64,000 nucleotides of DNA from Hyphomicrobiales bacterium (GCA_016185245.1 JACPNZ010000005.1:124001-188000); one strand, 5' to 3'; shown: positions 52,270 through 60,479, counted from the first letter of the stretch. Notes: generated from the sequence alone by a model not told the origin. Made by a program: numbers and translations.

Positions 52270-52952
52270 GCCGCCCTCCGCCGCAGGATTTCGGCATAGG
52301 CCTCGTTGATGCGCTGCAGCCGCTCGGTGGCGAGCCTGATCATTTCGGCGGGAACGCCGGCAGCGATGTGCCGGTCCGGATGATTTTCGCGCACCAGCTT
52401 GCGATAGCGCTGGCGGACGACATCGAACGTCGTGCCGGGTTCAAGCCCCAACACCATCCAGGGATCGCCCGTGCCGGCCACATGGCGCGAGCTGATGCGA
52501 GTGAATTCCGCTTCCGAAAAGCCGAAGATCGCCGCCACATCGGCAAGGAAGGCGAGTTCCGCCGCATGGATGGCATCGTCGGCCTTGGCAATGTGGAAGA
52601 GGCCGTCGAGGACATCCTCGAGCACCGGCGACTTGACCTTGAACAGGCGGGCTATGCGGCGGGCATAGGCGTCATAGCCCGCCACGTCCTGCTTGGCGAG
52701 GTTGAACACCCGGGCGACATTGGCAAGCTCGCCGTCGGGCACCTGGAACACCTGCTTGAAGGCGGCGATCTCGGCCGCCGTGACGGCGCCGTCGGCCTTG
52801 GCCATCTTGGCGCCGAGCGCAATCATGCCGATGGTGAAGGCGACGGATTTTTCCGGCGCCGCAGGGCGTCGCGGCGACAGCGCCTTCAGCAGGCTGCCCA
52901 CCCCATCGCCGATGGCGGAGAGAATCTCCGCGATGCGTGACCAGATCGACAT
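52266..52952 (-). CDS. TerB/DnaJ-domain co-chaperone (DjlA-like)
   Basis: This is a 228-residue protein. The middle (about 40-150) is a TerB-like helical domain (IGMIALGAKMAKADGAVTAAEI, DAIHAAELAFLADVAAIFG) and the C-terminal 70 residues form a J domain with the HPD tripeptide (YRKLVRENHPDRH). This is the order found in DjlA, but the N-terminal membrane anchor of E. coli DjlA is not evident. J domains stimulate DnaK ATPase. It overlaps the amidase gene and follows a small membrane protein gene by 12 bases. Confidence 0.88.
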   Translation of the reverse strand: MSIWSRIAEILSAIGDGVGSLLKALSPRRPAAPEKSVAFTIGMIALGAKMAKADGAVTAAEIAAFKQVFQVPDGELANVARVFNLAKQDVAGYDAYARRIARLFKVKSPVLEDVLDGLFHIAKADDAIHAAELAFLADVAAIFGFSEAEFTRISSRHVAGTGDPWMVLGLEPGTTFDVVRQRYRKLVRENHPDRHIAAGVPAEMIRLATERLQRINEAYAEILRRRAA

Positions 52953-52964
52953 GGAGTACCGAGG

Positions 52965-53306
52965 CTAGCGGAGTTCCGAGCGATTGAAATAGAAGCCGAG
53001 GCGGAACACCGGAGTATCGACGTCGAGGTGCTGGGCCAGCCGCCGTTCCACATGCCAGGCCCGTCCGGCGGTCCACGCCGTCGCCCACAACACCGGAAAG
53101 GCGCCCAGGACCATCAGCCCGTACATCATGAAATCGGGAAGGCCGAACAGCTTCGATGCCGCCCAGACCGTGGCGACCATGGCCGCACCCAGCTTGCACA
53201 GCGCCAGCAGCGTCACCCCGAAGGCGGCGAGGAAACAGCCGAGCGGACTGAAGGCCTGGCTGCCGGGCTTGGGCGGGTTGTCCGGCTTGATGATGTCCTG
53301 TTCCAT
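52965..53306 (-). CDS. Small inner-membrane protein of unknown function
   Basis: This 113-residue protein has two predicted membrane helices (FLAAFGVTLLALCKLGAAMVA and MMYGLMVLGAFPVLWATAW) and short polar ends. I do not recognise it. It lies between the DnaJ gene and the GH16-RTX gene on the same strand. The ATG at 53306 starts the conserved-looking part MEQDIIKPDNPPKPG; the frame is open another 27 codons upstream, overlapping the end of the GH16 gene. Confidence 0.6.
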   Translation of the reverse strand: MEQDIIKPDNPPKPGSQAFSPLGCFLAAFGVTLLALCKLGAAMVATVWAASKLFGLPDFMMYGLMVLGAFPVLWATAWTAGRAWHVERRLAQHLDVDTPVFRLGFYFNRSELR

Positions 53307-53361
53307 GGGGCCGACATATGCCCCGCCGCCGCCGAAATTGCAACCGGGCCGATCGTCCGCA

Positions 53362-54372
53362 TCACAGGAAGAAGTCGCCCGCCGCAATCGAACTTATTCC
53401 AGTCAAGGCGATGGTGACGTCGGCAACACCGTCGCCATCCACATCGCCATAGACAATGATTCCGCCGCTTGCCGTCTGGTAGCGCAATTCGCCGGCATGG
53501 TGGGTGAAGGCCTTGGTGCCGATGAAGCTGAAGGCCTGGTTGCCGGACGAGAGACTGTTGGCATCGATATCGGTCAGCGAAATCCTGTCGCCCTGGGAGT
53601 GGCTGAAATCGCTGATGGCATCGTAGGTGCCGGCGCCCGACGGGCTGGCGCTGACGGTCCTAAAATAGAAGGTGTCGGCGCCTGATCCGCCGCTCAGCCC
53701 ATCGGCCCCCAGGCCGCCGGTCAGGCTGTCGTTGCCGCTGCCGCCGAACAGGGTGTCGTTGCCCGCCCCGCCATCGAGGCTGTTCTTGCCGCCGTTGCCG
53801 CTCAAGATGTTGCTGAGCGTGTTGCCGGTGCCGTTGAGCGAGCCCGACCCGGTGAGGGTCAGGTTCTCGACATTGTTTGCCAGAGTGTAGGTGATGCTGG
53901 CCAGCACCGCATCGGTGCCTTCGCCGCCATTCTCGATCACAATGTCACCGGAATTGTCGACCGCATAGGTATCGTTGCCGAGCCCGCCGGTCATCGTGTC
54001 GGCGCCGCCGCCGCCATCGAGGGTGTTGTCGCCGCCATTGCCGGTCAGCACGTTGTTGCGACCGTTGCCGGTGCCGGTGCTCGCCGCACCGGTCAGCGTC
54101 AGGTTCTCGACATTGGTTGAAAGCGCATAGTTGATACTGGCTTGTACCGTGTCGGTGCCCTCGCCGGAATTCTCCGTCACCGTATCGCCGGCGTCGTCGA
54201 CGATGTAAGTGTCGTTGCCGAGCCCGCTCCGCATGGCGTCGGCGCCGGCGCCACCATCGAAAACATTGTCGTTGCCATTGCCGGTCAGATTGTTGTTGAG
54301 TGAGTTGCCGGTGCCGTCGATCGCCGCCGCACCGGTCAGCGTCAGGTTCTCGACGTTGGCGGCAAGCGCATA
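53362..54372 (-). pseudogene. C-terminal half of the GH16-RTX protein, out of frame after a one-base deletion
   Basis: This 336-residue open frame continues the GH16 protein in the +1-shifted frame. It contains three 81-residue-type units ([22 protein letters not shown]) with RTX nonapeptides. It then carries the type I secretion-type C-terminus: GADTFYFRTVSASPSG, ISDFSHSQGDRISLTDIDA and a final GDFFL. It has no start of its own near the junction (first ATG 54234, mid-repeat). Restoring one base between 54372 and 54373 joins it cleanly to the upstream part, giving about 847 residues. Without the repair the glycanase loses its secretion signal. Confidence 0.8.
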
Positions 54373-55904
54373 GTGATGCTCGCCTGGACCGTATCCGCAC
54401 CTTCGCCGGAATTCTCGCTGACGACATCGCCGGCATTGTCGACGACATAGGTATCATTGCCGAGTCCGCCCAACATGGTGTCGGCGCCGGTCCCGCCGTC
54501 GAGCACATTGTCGCCGCCGTTGCCGGTCAGCACGTTGTCGAGCCCATTGCCGGTGCCGTTGATCGCCGCACCGCCGGTGAGGATCAGGTTCTCGACATTG
54601 GCCGCAAGCGCGTAGGTGGCGCTCGCCTGCACCGTGTCGAGCCCCGCGTTGGAATTTTCGATCACCACATCGCCGCCATCGTCAACCACATAGCTGTCGC
54701 CGCCGAGGCCGCCCGCCATGGTATCGGCACCGCCGCCGCCATCGAGTACATTGTTGGCGTCGTTGCCGGCAATGCTATTGACGAGCGAATTGCCGGTGCC
54801 GTCGATCGCCGCCGCACCCGTCAGGGTGAGGTTCTCGAGGTTGGCGCCTAGCATCCAGGTGATGCTGGTCTCCACCAGGTCGGTACCTTCGCCGGCGTTC
54901 TCGATAATCACGTCGCCGACGCTGTCGGCCACATAAGTGTCGCCGCCCGCCCCGCCCACCATGGTATCGTCACCGCTGCCGCCGTCGAGACGGTCCTGGC
55001 CGCCGCTGCCGGTCAGCGCGTCATTGCCGTCACCGCCGGAAAGCACATCGGCTCCACCCTGACCGAAGATTGTGTCGTTGCCGGCCAGACCGAAAATGCT
55101 CTCCGTTGCCCCCGTGCCGTAGAGTACATCATCGCCGTCGGTGCCGGTGATGATCTGCGGACCGGCGGCGGGATTGCCGCCCGGCCCGGTGTAGTTCTCC
55201 TGTGGCGCCACCGCCACGGCGGCGGTGTCGCTGCTGTAGACATGCACCCAGTCGACTTGCATCTCGGCCGGCACCTGAAGGATCGAGTTCACACCGATGC
55301 CGAGATTGAGAATGAGATACTGAGGCGCACTGGTGATGTCGCCGGTGATGAAGCCGACCAGCTCATTGTCATAGTAGAAACTGACCTTGTTGGGCTCCCA
55401 CAGGGCGCCGTAGGTGTGCCAGCCGGTATAGTCGCCGGCCACTGCCGCACCGCGGCCGCCATTTGGCGTATGGAAATTATAGGCGGCCGAGCCGCCGAGG
55501 CCCTCCATGATGTCCATTTCGCCGTCGGTCGGCCAGGTCTCGCCGGTAGTCCAGAAAGCCGGCCAGTCGGCGATCTGGCCATCCGTACCTTGCAGGTTGA
55601 TGCGGGCTTCGAAATAGCCGTAGGCCTGCCGGAAGCTGCCGTAGCTCTGCACGATGCCACTGCGGTAGTCGTAGTTGATGCCATTGACCGTGACCGGCGA
55701 GGCGATGGCGTTGAGATGCAGGAGGCCGCCCGCAACGCTTACCTGGTTGGGATCGTAGGCGGCGAGTTCCTCGCTGTTTATCGGCTTGGTTATGGCGCCG
55801 TCGGCGCCCAGCCAGTTAGTGCCCCATTTCGCCGTATCGATCGCCGTGCCGTTGAACTCCTCGTCGAACGTCAGCGTCCATGAACCGTTGACCGGTATGG
55901 CCAT
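54342..55904 (-). CDS. GH16 family glycanase with RTX repeats (ExsH-like), N-terminal part before frameshift
   Basis: This protein starts at 55904 (MAIPVNGSW) and reads 520 residues before a premature stop. Residues about 5-240 are a glycoside hydrolase family 16 domain: LTFDEEFNGTAIDTAKW at the start and the catalytic motif E129-M-D-I-M-E134 with Asp131 between. RTX nonapeptides and three copies of the 81-residue unit follow. GH16 plus RTX plus C-terminal type I signal is the architecture of ExsH, the secreted succinoglycan depolymerase of Sinorhizobium; the substrate here is unknown (beta-1,3/1,4-glucan or an exopolysaccharide). The last residues (ITMRLPPTSRT) are out-of-frame read-through. 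Confidence 0.85.
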   Translation of the reverse strand: MAIPVNGSWTLTFDEEFNGTAIDTAKWGTNWLGADGAITKPINSEELAAYDPNQVSVAGGLLHLNAIASPVTVNGINYDYRSGIVQSYGSFRQAYGYFEARINLQGTDGQIADWPAFWTTGETWPTDGEMDIMEGLGGSAAYNFHTPNGGRGAAVAGDYTGWHTYGALWEPNKVSFYYDNELVGFITGDITSAPQYLILNLGIGVNSILQVPAEMQVDWVHVYSSDTAAVAVAPQENYTGPGGNPAAGPQIITGTDGDDVLYGTGATESIFGLAGNDTIFGQGGADVLSGGDGNDALTGSGGQDRLDGGSGDDTMVGGAGGDTYVADSVGDVIIENAGEGTDLVETSITWMLGANLENLTLTGAAAIDGTGNSLVNSIAGNDANNVLDGGGGADTMAGGLGGDSYVVDDGGDVVIENSNAGLDTVQASATYALAANVENLILTGGAAINGTGNGLDNVLTGNGGDNVLDGGTGADTMLGGLGNDTYVVDNAGDVVSENSGEGADTVQASITMRLPPTSRT

Positions 55905-56529
55905 CGCACCTGCCCCCGCAATGACAAACTGCGCCGCAATAGGAAACCCTATTGCCGGCATTCCCCCGGATGAAACGCGCTCGTATGCTACGCAGCTAAC
56001 TGTACGGGCTTATCTCGCATGGCTGGAACTCCACCACCTTGCGGCAAACCAAACGCGGGAGCTGACAAGCATCCCGGAATAACCTCGCCGCCTGCTACAG
56101 GCGGACGCGGCAAAATCGTCAGCAAGTTAATATTTGAGCACAAACCGGGCCCTAACGAAAGCTCTAGAATCCGGCATTCGCCCGACGCCCCGCTTGCCGA
56201 GTTGCGGTTGCCGCCATGGGTCAATAAGTGAGATTCAATGGCAAACACCCCCCTGCCCCAAATTCAAGCAGTTTCTCGCAAAGCCGTGCTTCGGCTTTGA
56301 AATGACTCCGCCTTTCTCAATGGCAGCAATGTTCCCCGCTGCGCCGGTTCTGCAGATCGAGGGGGATGTGATCGCGGCGTTAGTTGTCAGCACCAGCACC
56401 CTGCACCGTCATTAAGTTAGAGTGCGGCAATCTGGCTCGAGCCGGGCTTGGGCGACGTATCCGGAAGGAATTGCAGCCGGCAAGCCTAGCAAGGTACTGT
56501 GCCGGGTTGAAGTCTCTAAAGGGTTCCCA
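55905..56529. other. Intergenic region of about 625 bases between the GH16 and CDF genes
   Basis: It carries the upstream region of the GH16 gene (left), nothing recognisable from about 55960 to 56270, a decayed copy of the extensin-like gene 3' end (56275-56414, listed separately), and the leader of the CDF gene. AAAGGG at about 56517-56521 is a plausible ribosome-binding site for the CDF gene. Base composition is lower in GC than in the flanking operons. Confidence 0.5.
56275..56414 (-). pseudogene. Decayed duplicate of the extensin-like gene 3' end
   Basis: This segment aligns with 57226-57362, the 3' end of the intact extensin-like gene, including the identical GCCGGTTCTGCAGATCGAG-type core (CCGGTTCTGCAGATCGAG). 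On the minus strand it still spells LMTVQGAGADN-stop-RRDHIPLDLQNRRSGEHCCH-stop. The intact gene has FMTVLGPGSDSYHRDHFHLDLQ followed by NRGSGGHYCQ-stop. The tyrosine codon has become TAA. No start or upstream homology remains. The two copies are direct repeats flanking the CDF gene. Confidence 0.8.
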
Positions 56530-57165
56530 ATGGCGCATTATCGAAAATCCCTCGCGGCGGCGGCGATGCTGAACACCGGCATCTTCGTTGTTGAAGCGGT
56601 GGCTGGATACCAAGTGGCGAGCCTAAGCCTGATCATGGACAGCGTTCACAACCTGTCCGACGAGATGGCGCTGGTTTTCCTGTATCTGGCCTTCACTTTA
56701 TCGCAAGGCGTCTCCCGCAACCTTCTGCGCTCGGCGAACATCTTTAATTCGGTCGGTCTGATCGCCGTTAGCGCCTTGCTTCTGTGGCAGGCGATCGAAC
56801 GGCTTCTGCATCCCGTGCCGGTCCAGGGCATCGTCCCGATCGCCGTCGGAATAGCCGCTGCTGGTGCGAATTGGGGCGTGGCACGGCTGCTCTTCAAGCC
56901 TAGTAGCAACAACGCCGCGATCCGCCTCGCCTACGTTCACAATATCGGCGATGTTTGGGTATCGCTTGCGCCAGTCGCAGCCGGGCTATTCGTGAGCCTG
57001 ACCGGCTATTCGCTCTTTGACCCGCTGGTTGCAGGAGCCGTAGCGGTTTGGTTCATCGTCAGTACGGGGCGTGAGGTGCTCGAATCTCGTGATCAACTGA
57101 TCTGGCCCGAGAAAATCGTCTGTGGTCACTCCGACCACGACGATCCACGAGCCGCGCTGCCGTAG
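56530..57165 (+). CDS. Short CDF-family cation transporter
   Basis: This 211-residue membrane protein with six predicted helices exports divalent cations (probably zinc) using the proton gradient, judging by family. Both membrane metal-site motifs are present: D37 and H40-N-L-S-D44 in helix 2, H137-N-I-G-D141 in helix 5. The HxxxD form in both sites is the zinc-type pattern. The cytoplasmic C-terminal domain of about 80-90 residues found in typical CDF proteins is missing; the protein ends soon after helix 6 with a His/Asp-containing tail (CGHSDHDDPRAALP). It may be a natural short form or a 3' truncation. It lies between two copies of the extensin-like 3' end. Confidence 0.8.
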   Translation: MAHYRKSLAAAAMLNTGIFVVEAVAGYQVASLSLIMDSVHNLSDEMALVFLYLAFTLSQGVSRNLLRSANIFNSVGLIAVSALLLWQAIERLLHPVPVQGIVPIAVGIAAAGANWGVARLLFKPSSNNAAIRLAYVHNIGDVWVSLAPVAAGLFVSLTGYSLFDPLVAGAVAVWFIVSTGREVLESRDQLIWPEKIVCGHSDHDDPRAALP

Positions 57166-57265
57166 TCCGGGCCGCCGGAATCCGAACTGAGACACGGCCC
57201 CCGGTCCCGCCTTCGAGCGACTACTTGCAAAGCCGCATCTCGCCATTGAAATGATTCGGCCTTCC

Positions 57266-57919
57266 TCACTGGCAGTAATGCCCGCCGCTGCCCCGGTTCT
57301 GCAGATCGAGATGGAAGTGGTCGCGGTGATAGCTGTCGGAGCCGGGACCCAGCACCGTCATGAAATCGTTGCACGCCTGCTGGCGGACGAGGCGCAGGAA
57401 GCCCCGCTCCGCCGCACTGCCGTACCAGCCTTCCTTCACCGATACCTTGCGGCCGCTGGCGAGATTGAAGGCGGCGATGTCGATGGCGTTGCCGAAACCG
57501 TGCTCGCTCATCTTGGCGCCGGATTCGTTGTTGCGCGCCCGGCAATCATAGGAGGCGACGATATCGACCGACATGACGCTTTCGCCGAAATTCCGCTGGG
57601 CGGCCGGGTCGACGACATTGCGCAGCCAGTCGTTCAGCGGATCGGCCATGCCGCAATTGAGGGTGGCGGGCTCGCTGAAACTCACATTGGCGATCGCCGA
57701 GACCCGCCACGGATTGGGCACACGGCAGCCATTGCCCTCGTCGATGGCGGACATGCGCTCGGCGACACCCACGTCCGACGGCTTGATCGAACACTGGGCC
57801 GGCGGCGCCATGAGACCTTGGGTATCGAAACTGCGCCCGCCCCCCAGGGAACAGGCGGACAGAACGGCGCCGATGCCGAAAATCGCCGCAAGCCTGAAGC
57901 CTGAGCTGATGGCCACCAC
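57266..57919 (-). CDS. Extensin-like family lipoprotein
   Basis: This 217-residue protein matches the extensin-like C-terminal family: MSEHGFGNAIDIAAFNLASG and YHRDHFHLDLQNRG, with paired cysteines (NCGM..., YDCRARNN, QQACNDF, HYCQ). The H-x-x-x-x-x-x-D and HxH spacing resembles D,D-carboxypeptidase/VanY-like metal sites, so a peptidoglycan role is possible. The N-terminus is a lipoprotein signal peptide ending in LSAC. I prefer a GTG start at 57919, which has GGAG six bases upstream; a TTG at 57931 is the alternative. A broken copy of its 3' end lies about 950 bases away. Confidence 0.82.
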   Translation of the reverse strand: MVAISSGFRLAAIFGIGAVLSACSLGGGRSFDTQGLMAPPAQCSIKPSDVGVAERMSAIDEGNGCRVPNPWRVSAIANVSFSEPATLNCGMADPLNDWLRNVVDPAAQRNFGESVMSVDIVASYDCRARNNESGAKMSEHGFGNAIDIAAFNLASGRKVSVKEGWYGSAAERGFLRLVRQQACNDFMTVLGPGSDSYHRDHFHLDLQNRGSGGHYCQ

Positions 57920-57987
57920 CTGAAACTCCAAGCCCCGTCGGAAAGCCTAGGATCGCGACGGTTAACAAGTGGTGTGGACGCAGCCGG

Positions 57988-58584
57988 TCAGCGATTGAGG
58001 GCGGCCACCAGTTCCTGCACCTTGCCGTCACGCTTGTTGAGGAAGGAAGTGAACAGGCTGCGCTGCATGTAGACCATCGAGAAGCCGAGAATCTTGGCGT
58101 CGGTCACCTTGTAGCGGCCGCCGCGCCATGAAAGGCGCCAGATCACCGTGTAAGTTTGGCCGGTCAGCACGTAGACCTTGCTGCTAATCAGCACGTCCTT
58201 GCCGTCGGTCGTGGGCTCGCCCAGTTCGTATTTGGCGATACGGTATTGCCGCGATTGTTCGGCAAAATAACGCGCGATGAAGGTGGCAACGCCATCGTAG
58301 TAGCTGCGGCGCTGGCCGAGCGGCAGGCTCTCCTTGTACTGGCCCAGCGAGTAGTTGGCGATATCGGCGACATCGGCGTAGCGCAGGATGGCCGAGCGGA
58401 AGCTCGCCACCGTGCCCTGGCGGTTGGCGTTGAGAAGGTCGCGGGCGATCTGCCGCATATAGACGAGCGATGGATGTTCGGCCGCCGCGACGGCGGGGGA
58501 TGCGGCGAGAATGGCGGCGATGGCCATGCCCAGCACGCCGCGCCGGCTCGGCCGGTGCGCTGCCCCCTGTTCCCTATCGGACAT
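57988..58584 (-). CDS. MlaC/Ttg2D-family phospholipid-binding periplasmic protein
   Basis: This 198-residue exported protein has a twin-arginine-like leader (RPSRRGVLGMAIAAILAASPAVA). The mature part has the MlaC (Tol_Tol_Ttg2) pattern: an FRSAILRYADVADIANYSLG helix pair, then GQRRSYYDGVATFIARYFAEQ, and a beta half ending KILGFSMVYMQRSLFTSFL. MlaC ferries phospholipids between membranes with an MlaFEDB complex; none of those genes is in the window. The ATG at 58584 has GGGTGAG upstream. A paralogue follows upstream, 64 bases away. Confidence 0.85.
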   Translation of the reverse strand: MSDREQGAAHRPSRRGVLGMAIAAILAASPAVAAAEHPSLVYMRQIARDLLNANRQGTVASFRSAILRYADVADIANYSLGQYKESLPLGQRRSYYDGVATFIARYFAEQSRQYRIAKYELGEPTTDGKDVLISSKVYVLTGQTYTVIWRLSWRGGRYKVTDAKILGFSMVYMQRSLFTSFLNKRDGKVQELVAALNR

Positions 58585-58648
58585 GATTCTCACCCATCCA
58601 CAGACTGTTCCGCCACCATGGTTTACAATGTCTTAACGGCGGCGTCAC

Positions 58649-59275
58649 TCACCAGGTGTCGGCGGTCCGCAATTCCTCGAAAAGCGCGCCGAAATCCCCG
58701 TTGGATTTGTTCAACACCCGGCTGAAGCGGTCCTTCATCGAGATGGTGAGCCACACGCCCTTGACGTTGACGTCGGCAACCCGGAAGCCGCCGCCCGACG
58801 ACGCCAGCCGCCAGCGCACCTGCTCGCGCCCGCCGCCCGTCTGCTTGATGGCGCTCTGGATAACGGTGAAACTGCCCTGCTTGGTGTTCGAGATGATTTC
58901 CAGCTCGGAGCCCTGGAAATCCTTGACGTAATAGACGAAAAGGGCGGCGGCGTAATTGTTCACCAGGCGATAGAACTCGTCCCGCTTGCCCAGCGGCAAC
59001 TTGCTCTGATAGGGGCCGAGAGCATAGTTCGCAATGCCGCGCAGGTTGATGTACCGATTGAGGAGAGAGGCAAAACGCCCGCGCAACGTGTTACCGGAGA
59101 GCCCGCTGTTGGCGAGCTTCATCACCTCGTCGGCGATATTGCTGACATAGGTCTCGGCCGGATCGACAGCGGCCCGGGCGATTGCCGGATAGTCGGCAAG
59201 CCCCGCCACAACCGAAGCGAGGAACAGCCCTACGAATTTTCGCCGCCCGAAAGGGCGAACCAAGAGCCCAGCCAT
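58649..59275 (-). CDS. MlaC/Ttg2D-family phospholipid-binding periplasmic protein (paralogue)
   Basis: This 208-residue paralogue of the adjacent protein has an arginine-containing signal sequence (FGRRKFVGLFLASVVAGLA...IARAA). The family body aligns in order: FASLLNRYINLRGIANYALG, GKRDEFYRLVNNYAAALFVYY, then QVRWRLASSGGGFRVADVNV and KGVWLTISMKDRFSRVL. Low direct identity to the neighbour suggests an old duplication. The ATG at 59275 follows GGGTGGAT. It is divergent from the ArsR-methyltransferase gene, with about 208 bases between the starts. Confidence 0.85.
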   Translation of the reverse strand: MAGLLVRPFGRRKFVGLFLASVVAGLADYPAIARAAVDPAETYVSNIADEVMKLANSGLSGNTLRGRFASLLNRYINLRGIANYALGPYQSKLPLGKRDEFYRLVNNYAAALFVYYVKDFQGSELEIISNTKQGSFTVIQSAIKQTGGGREQVRWRLASSGGGFRVADVNVKGVWLTISMKDRFSRVLNKSNGDFGALFEELRTADTW

Positions 59276-59443
59276 CTATCCACCCAGATTCGCAACCGAC
59301 CGGATTATGGAGGTTAACGCGTCAATACGCAACGCAGCCGAATATTGAAAAGAGCAAGACGCCCGCGTCACATTTCTTAAACGTTCGTAATCATCGGTGA
59401 CTTCGCCAATGAAGACGAGAGAGGATTTTCATTTGTAACACGC

Positions 59444-59459
59444 ATAAAGATATGTTTAT
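59444..59459. promoter_or_regulatory. AT-rich palindrome upstream of the ArsR-metF operon (candidate operator)
   Basis: ATAAAGAT (59444-59451) is mirrored by ATGTTTAT (59452-59459) with a single mismatched pair. It stands out in GC-rich DNA 24 bases before the gene start, where an autoregulating ArsR-type repressor would bind. Similar AAAGATATCTTT-like palindromes are, as I recall, described for SAH-responsive ArsR regulators. Confidence 0.5.
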
Positions 59460-59483
59460 ATACTTATAGAAGGGAGCGTGGCT

Positions 59484-60479
59484 ATGGAGGAGTTGCTTGC
59501 CGGCCTGCGGGCCGCCGCCGAGACGACCCGCATCCGCATCCTGTTCCTCTTGTCCCACGGCGAATTCAACGTCAGCGAACTGACCCAGATTTTAGGGCAA
59601 AGCCAGCCGCGGGTCAGCCGGCACTTGAAACTGATGACCGAAGCGGGCCTCATCAGCCGCCACAAGGAAGGCAACTGGGTCCTCTTCCGGCTGCGCGAGG
59701 AGGCTTTGGGGGGCGCTCTGTCGCGGGCCCTGGTCGATCTTCTGCCCGCCGCCGATCCGGAGTTTGCCCGCGACCTTTCCCGCATGGACGAGATCCGCGC
59801 CAAAAGGGCCGAGATCGCCAGCCAGTATTTCCGCACCAATGCCGCCCAGTGGGAGAAGCTCCGCTCCCTCCATGTGCGTGAGGAGGATGTGGAAGCCGCC
59901 ATGCGCCGTCTCGCCGGCACCGGCCCCCTGGGCCATCACATCGATCTCGGCACCGGCACCGGCAGTGTGCTCCGCTTCTTCGCCGGCCAGGCCAGGAGTT
60001 CCATCGGCATCGACATGAGCCGCGACATGCTGGCCATCGCACGCGCCAGCCTGGAACAGGCGGGGCTGCGCCAGGCCCAGGTGCGGCAGGCCGATCTCTA
60101 TGCCCTTCCGTTCTTGGACTCTTCCTGTGATTTCATAACAATTCACCAGGTTCTTCATTACCTGGACGAGCCCGCCCGGGCGCTCGCCGAAGCCGCCCGC
60201 ATCCTCCGCCCGGCGGGCCGCATGCTGATTGTCGACTTCGCCCCCCATGATCTCGAGGACCTGCGCCAGAGCCACGCCCATCGTCGCCTCGGCGTTGCCG
60301 CCGAGCACATGGCGGCCTGGCTGCAGCGGGCGGGTCTTCGGCTTGTCCAGCATGACGTGCTGCCGCCGCCCTGGCGCAAGGGCGAGGCGGGATTGACCGT
60401 CTCCCTGTGGCTGGCCGAGCGGCCGGCCGCCACCGCGCCGTCCACCCCTTCCCCCACGCTGGCGGAGTCCGCCCCATGA
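59484..60479 (+). CDS. ArsR-type regulator fused to a SAM-methyltransferase domain
   Basis: This is a 331-residue protein. Residues about 1-85 form an ArsR winged helix (TTRIRILFLLSHGEFNVSEL, LGQSQPRVSRHLKLMTEAGL, GNWVLFRL). No ArsR metal-site cysteines are present. Residues about 130-260 form a class I methyltransferase fold (HIDLGTGTGSVLRFF, IGIDMSRDML, FITIHQVLHYLDEPARAL). Such fusions beside metF in proteobacteria probably sense SAM or S-adenosylhomocysteine and control the methionine cycle. The ATG at 59484 has AGGGAG seven bases upstream; the GTG at 59478 is too close to it. The stop overlaps the metF start (ATGA). Confidence 0.88.
   Translation: MEELLAGLRAAAETTRIRILFLLSHGEFNVSELTQILGQSQPRVSRHLKLMTEAGLISRHKEGNWVLFRLREEALGGALSRALVDLLPAADPEFARDLSRMDEIRAKRAEIASQYFRTNAAQWEKLRSLHVREEDVEAAMRRLAGTGPLGHHIDLGTGTGSVLRFFAGQARSSIGIDMSRDMLAIARASLEQAGLRQAQVRQADLYALPFLDSSCDFITIHQVLHYLDEPARALAEAARILRPAGRMLIVDFAPHDLEDLRQSHAHRRLGVAAEHMAAWLQRAGLRLVQHDVLPPPWRKGEAGLTVSLWLAERPAATAPSTPSPTLAESAP

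Noticed and set aside
56019..56231. 70-codon frame between the GH16 and CDF genes
   Set aside because: No domain or ribosome-binding site; sequence composition fits non-coding DNA adjoining the decayed extensin fragment.
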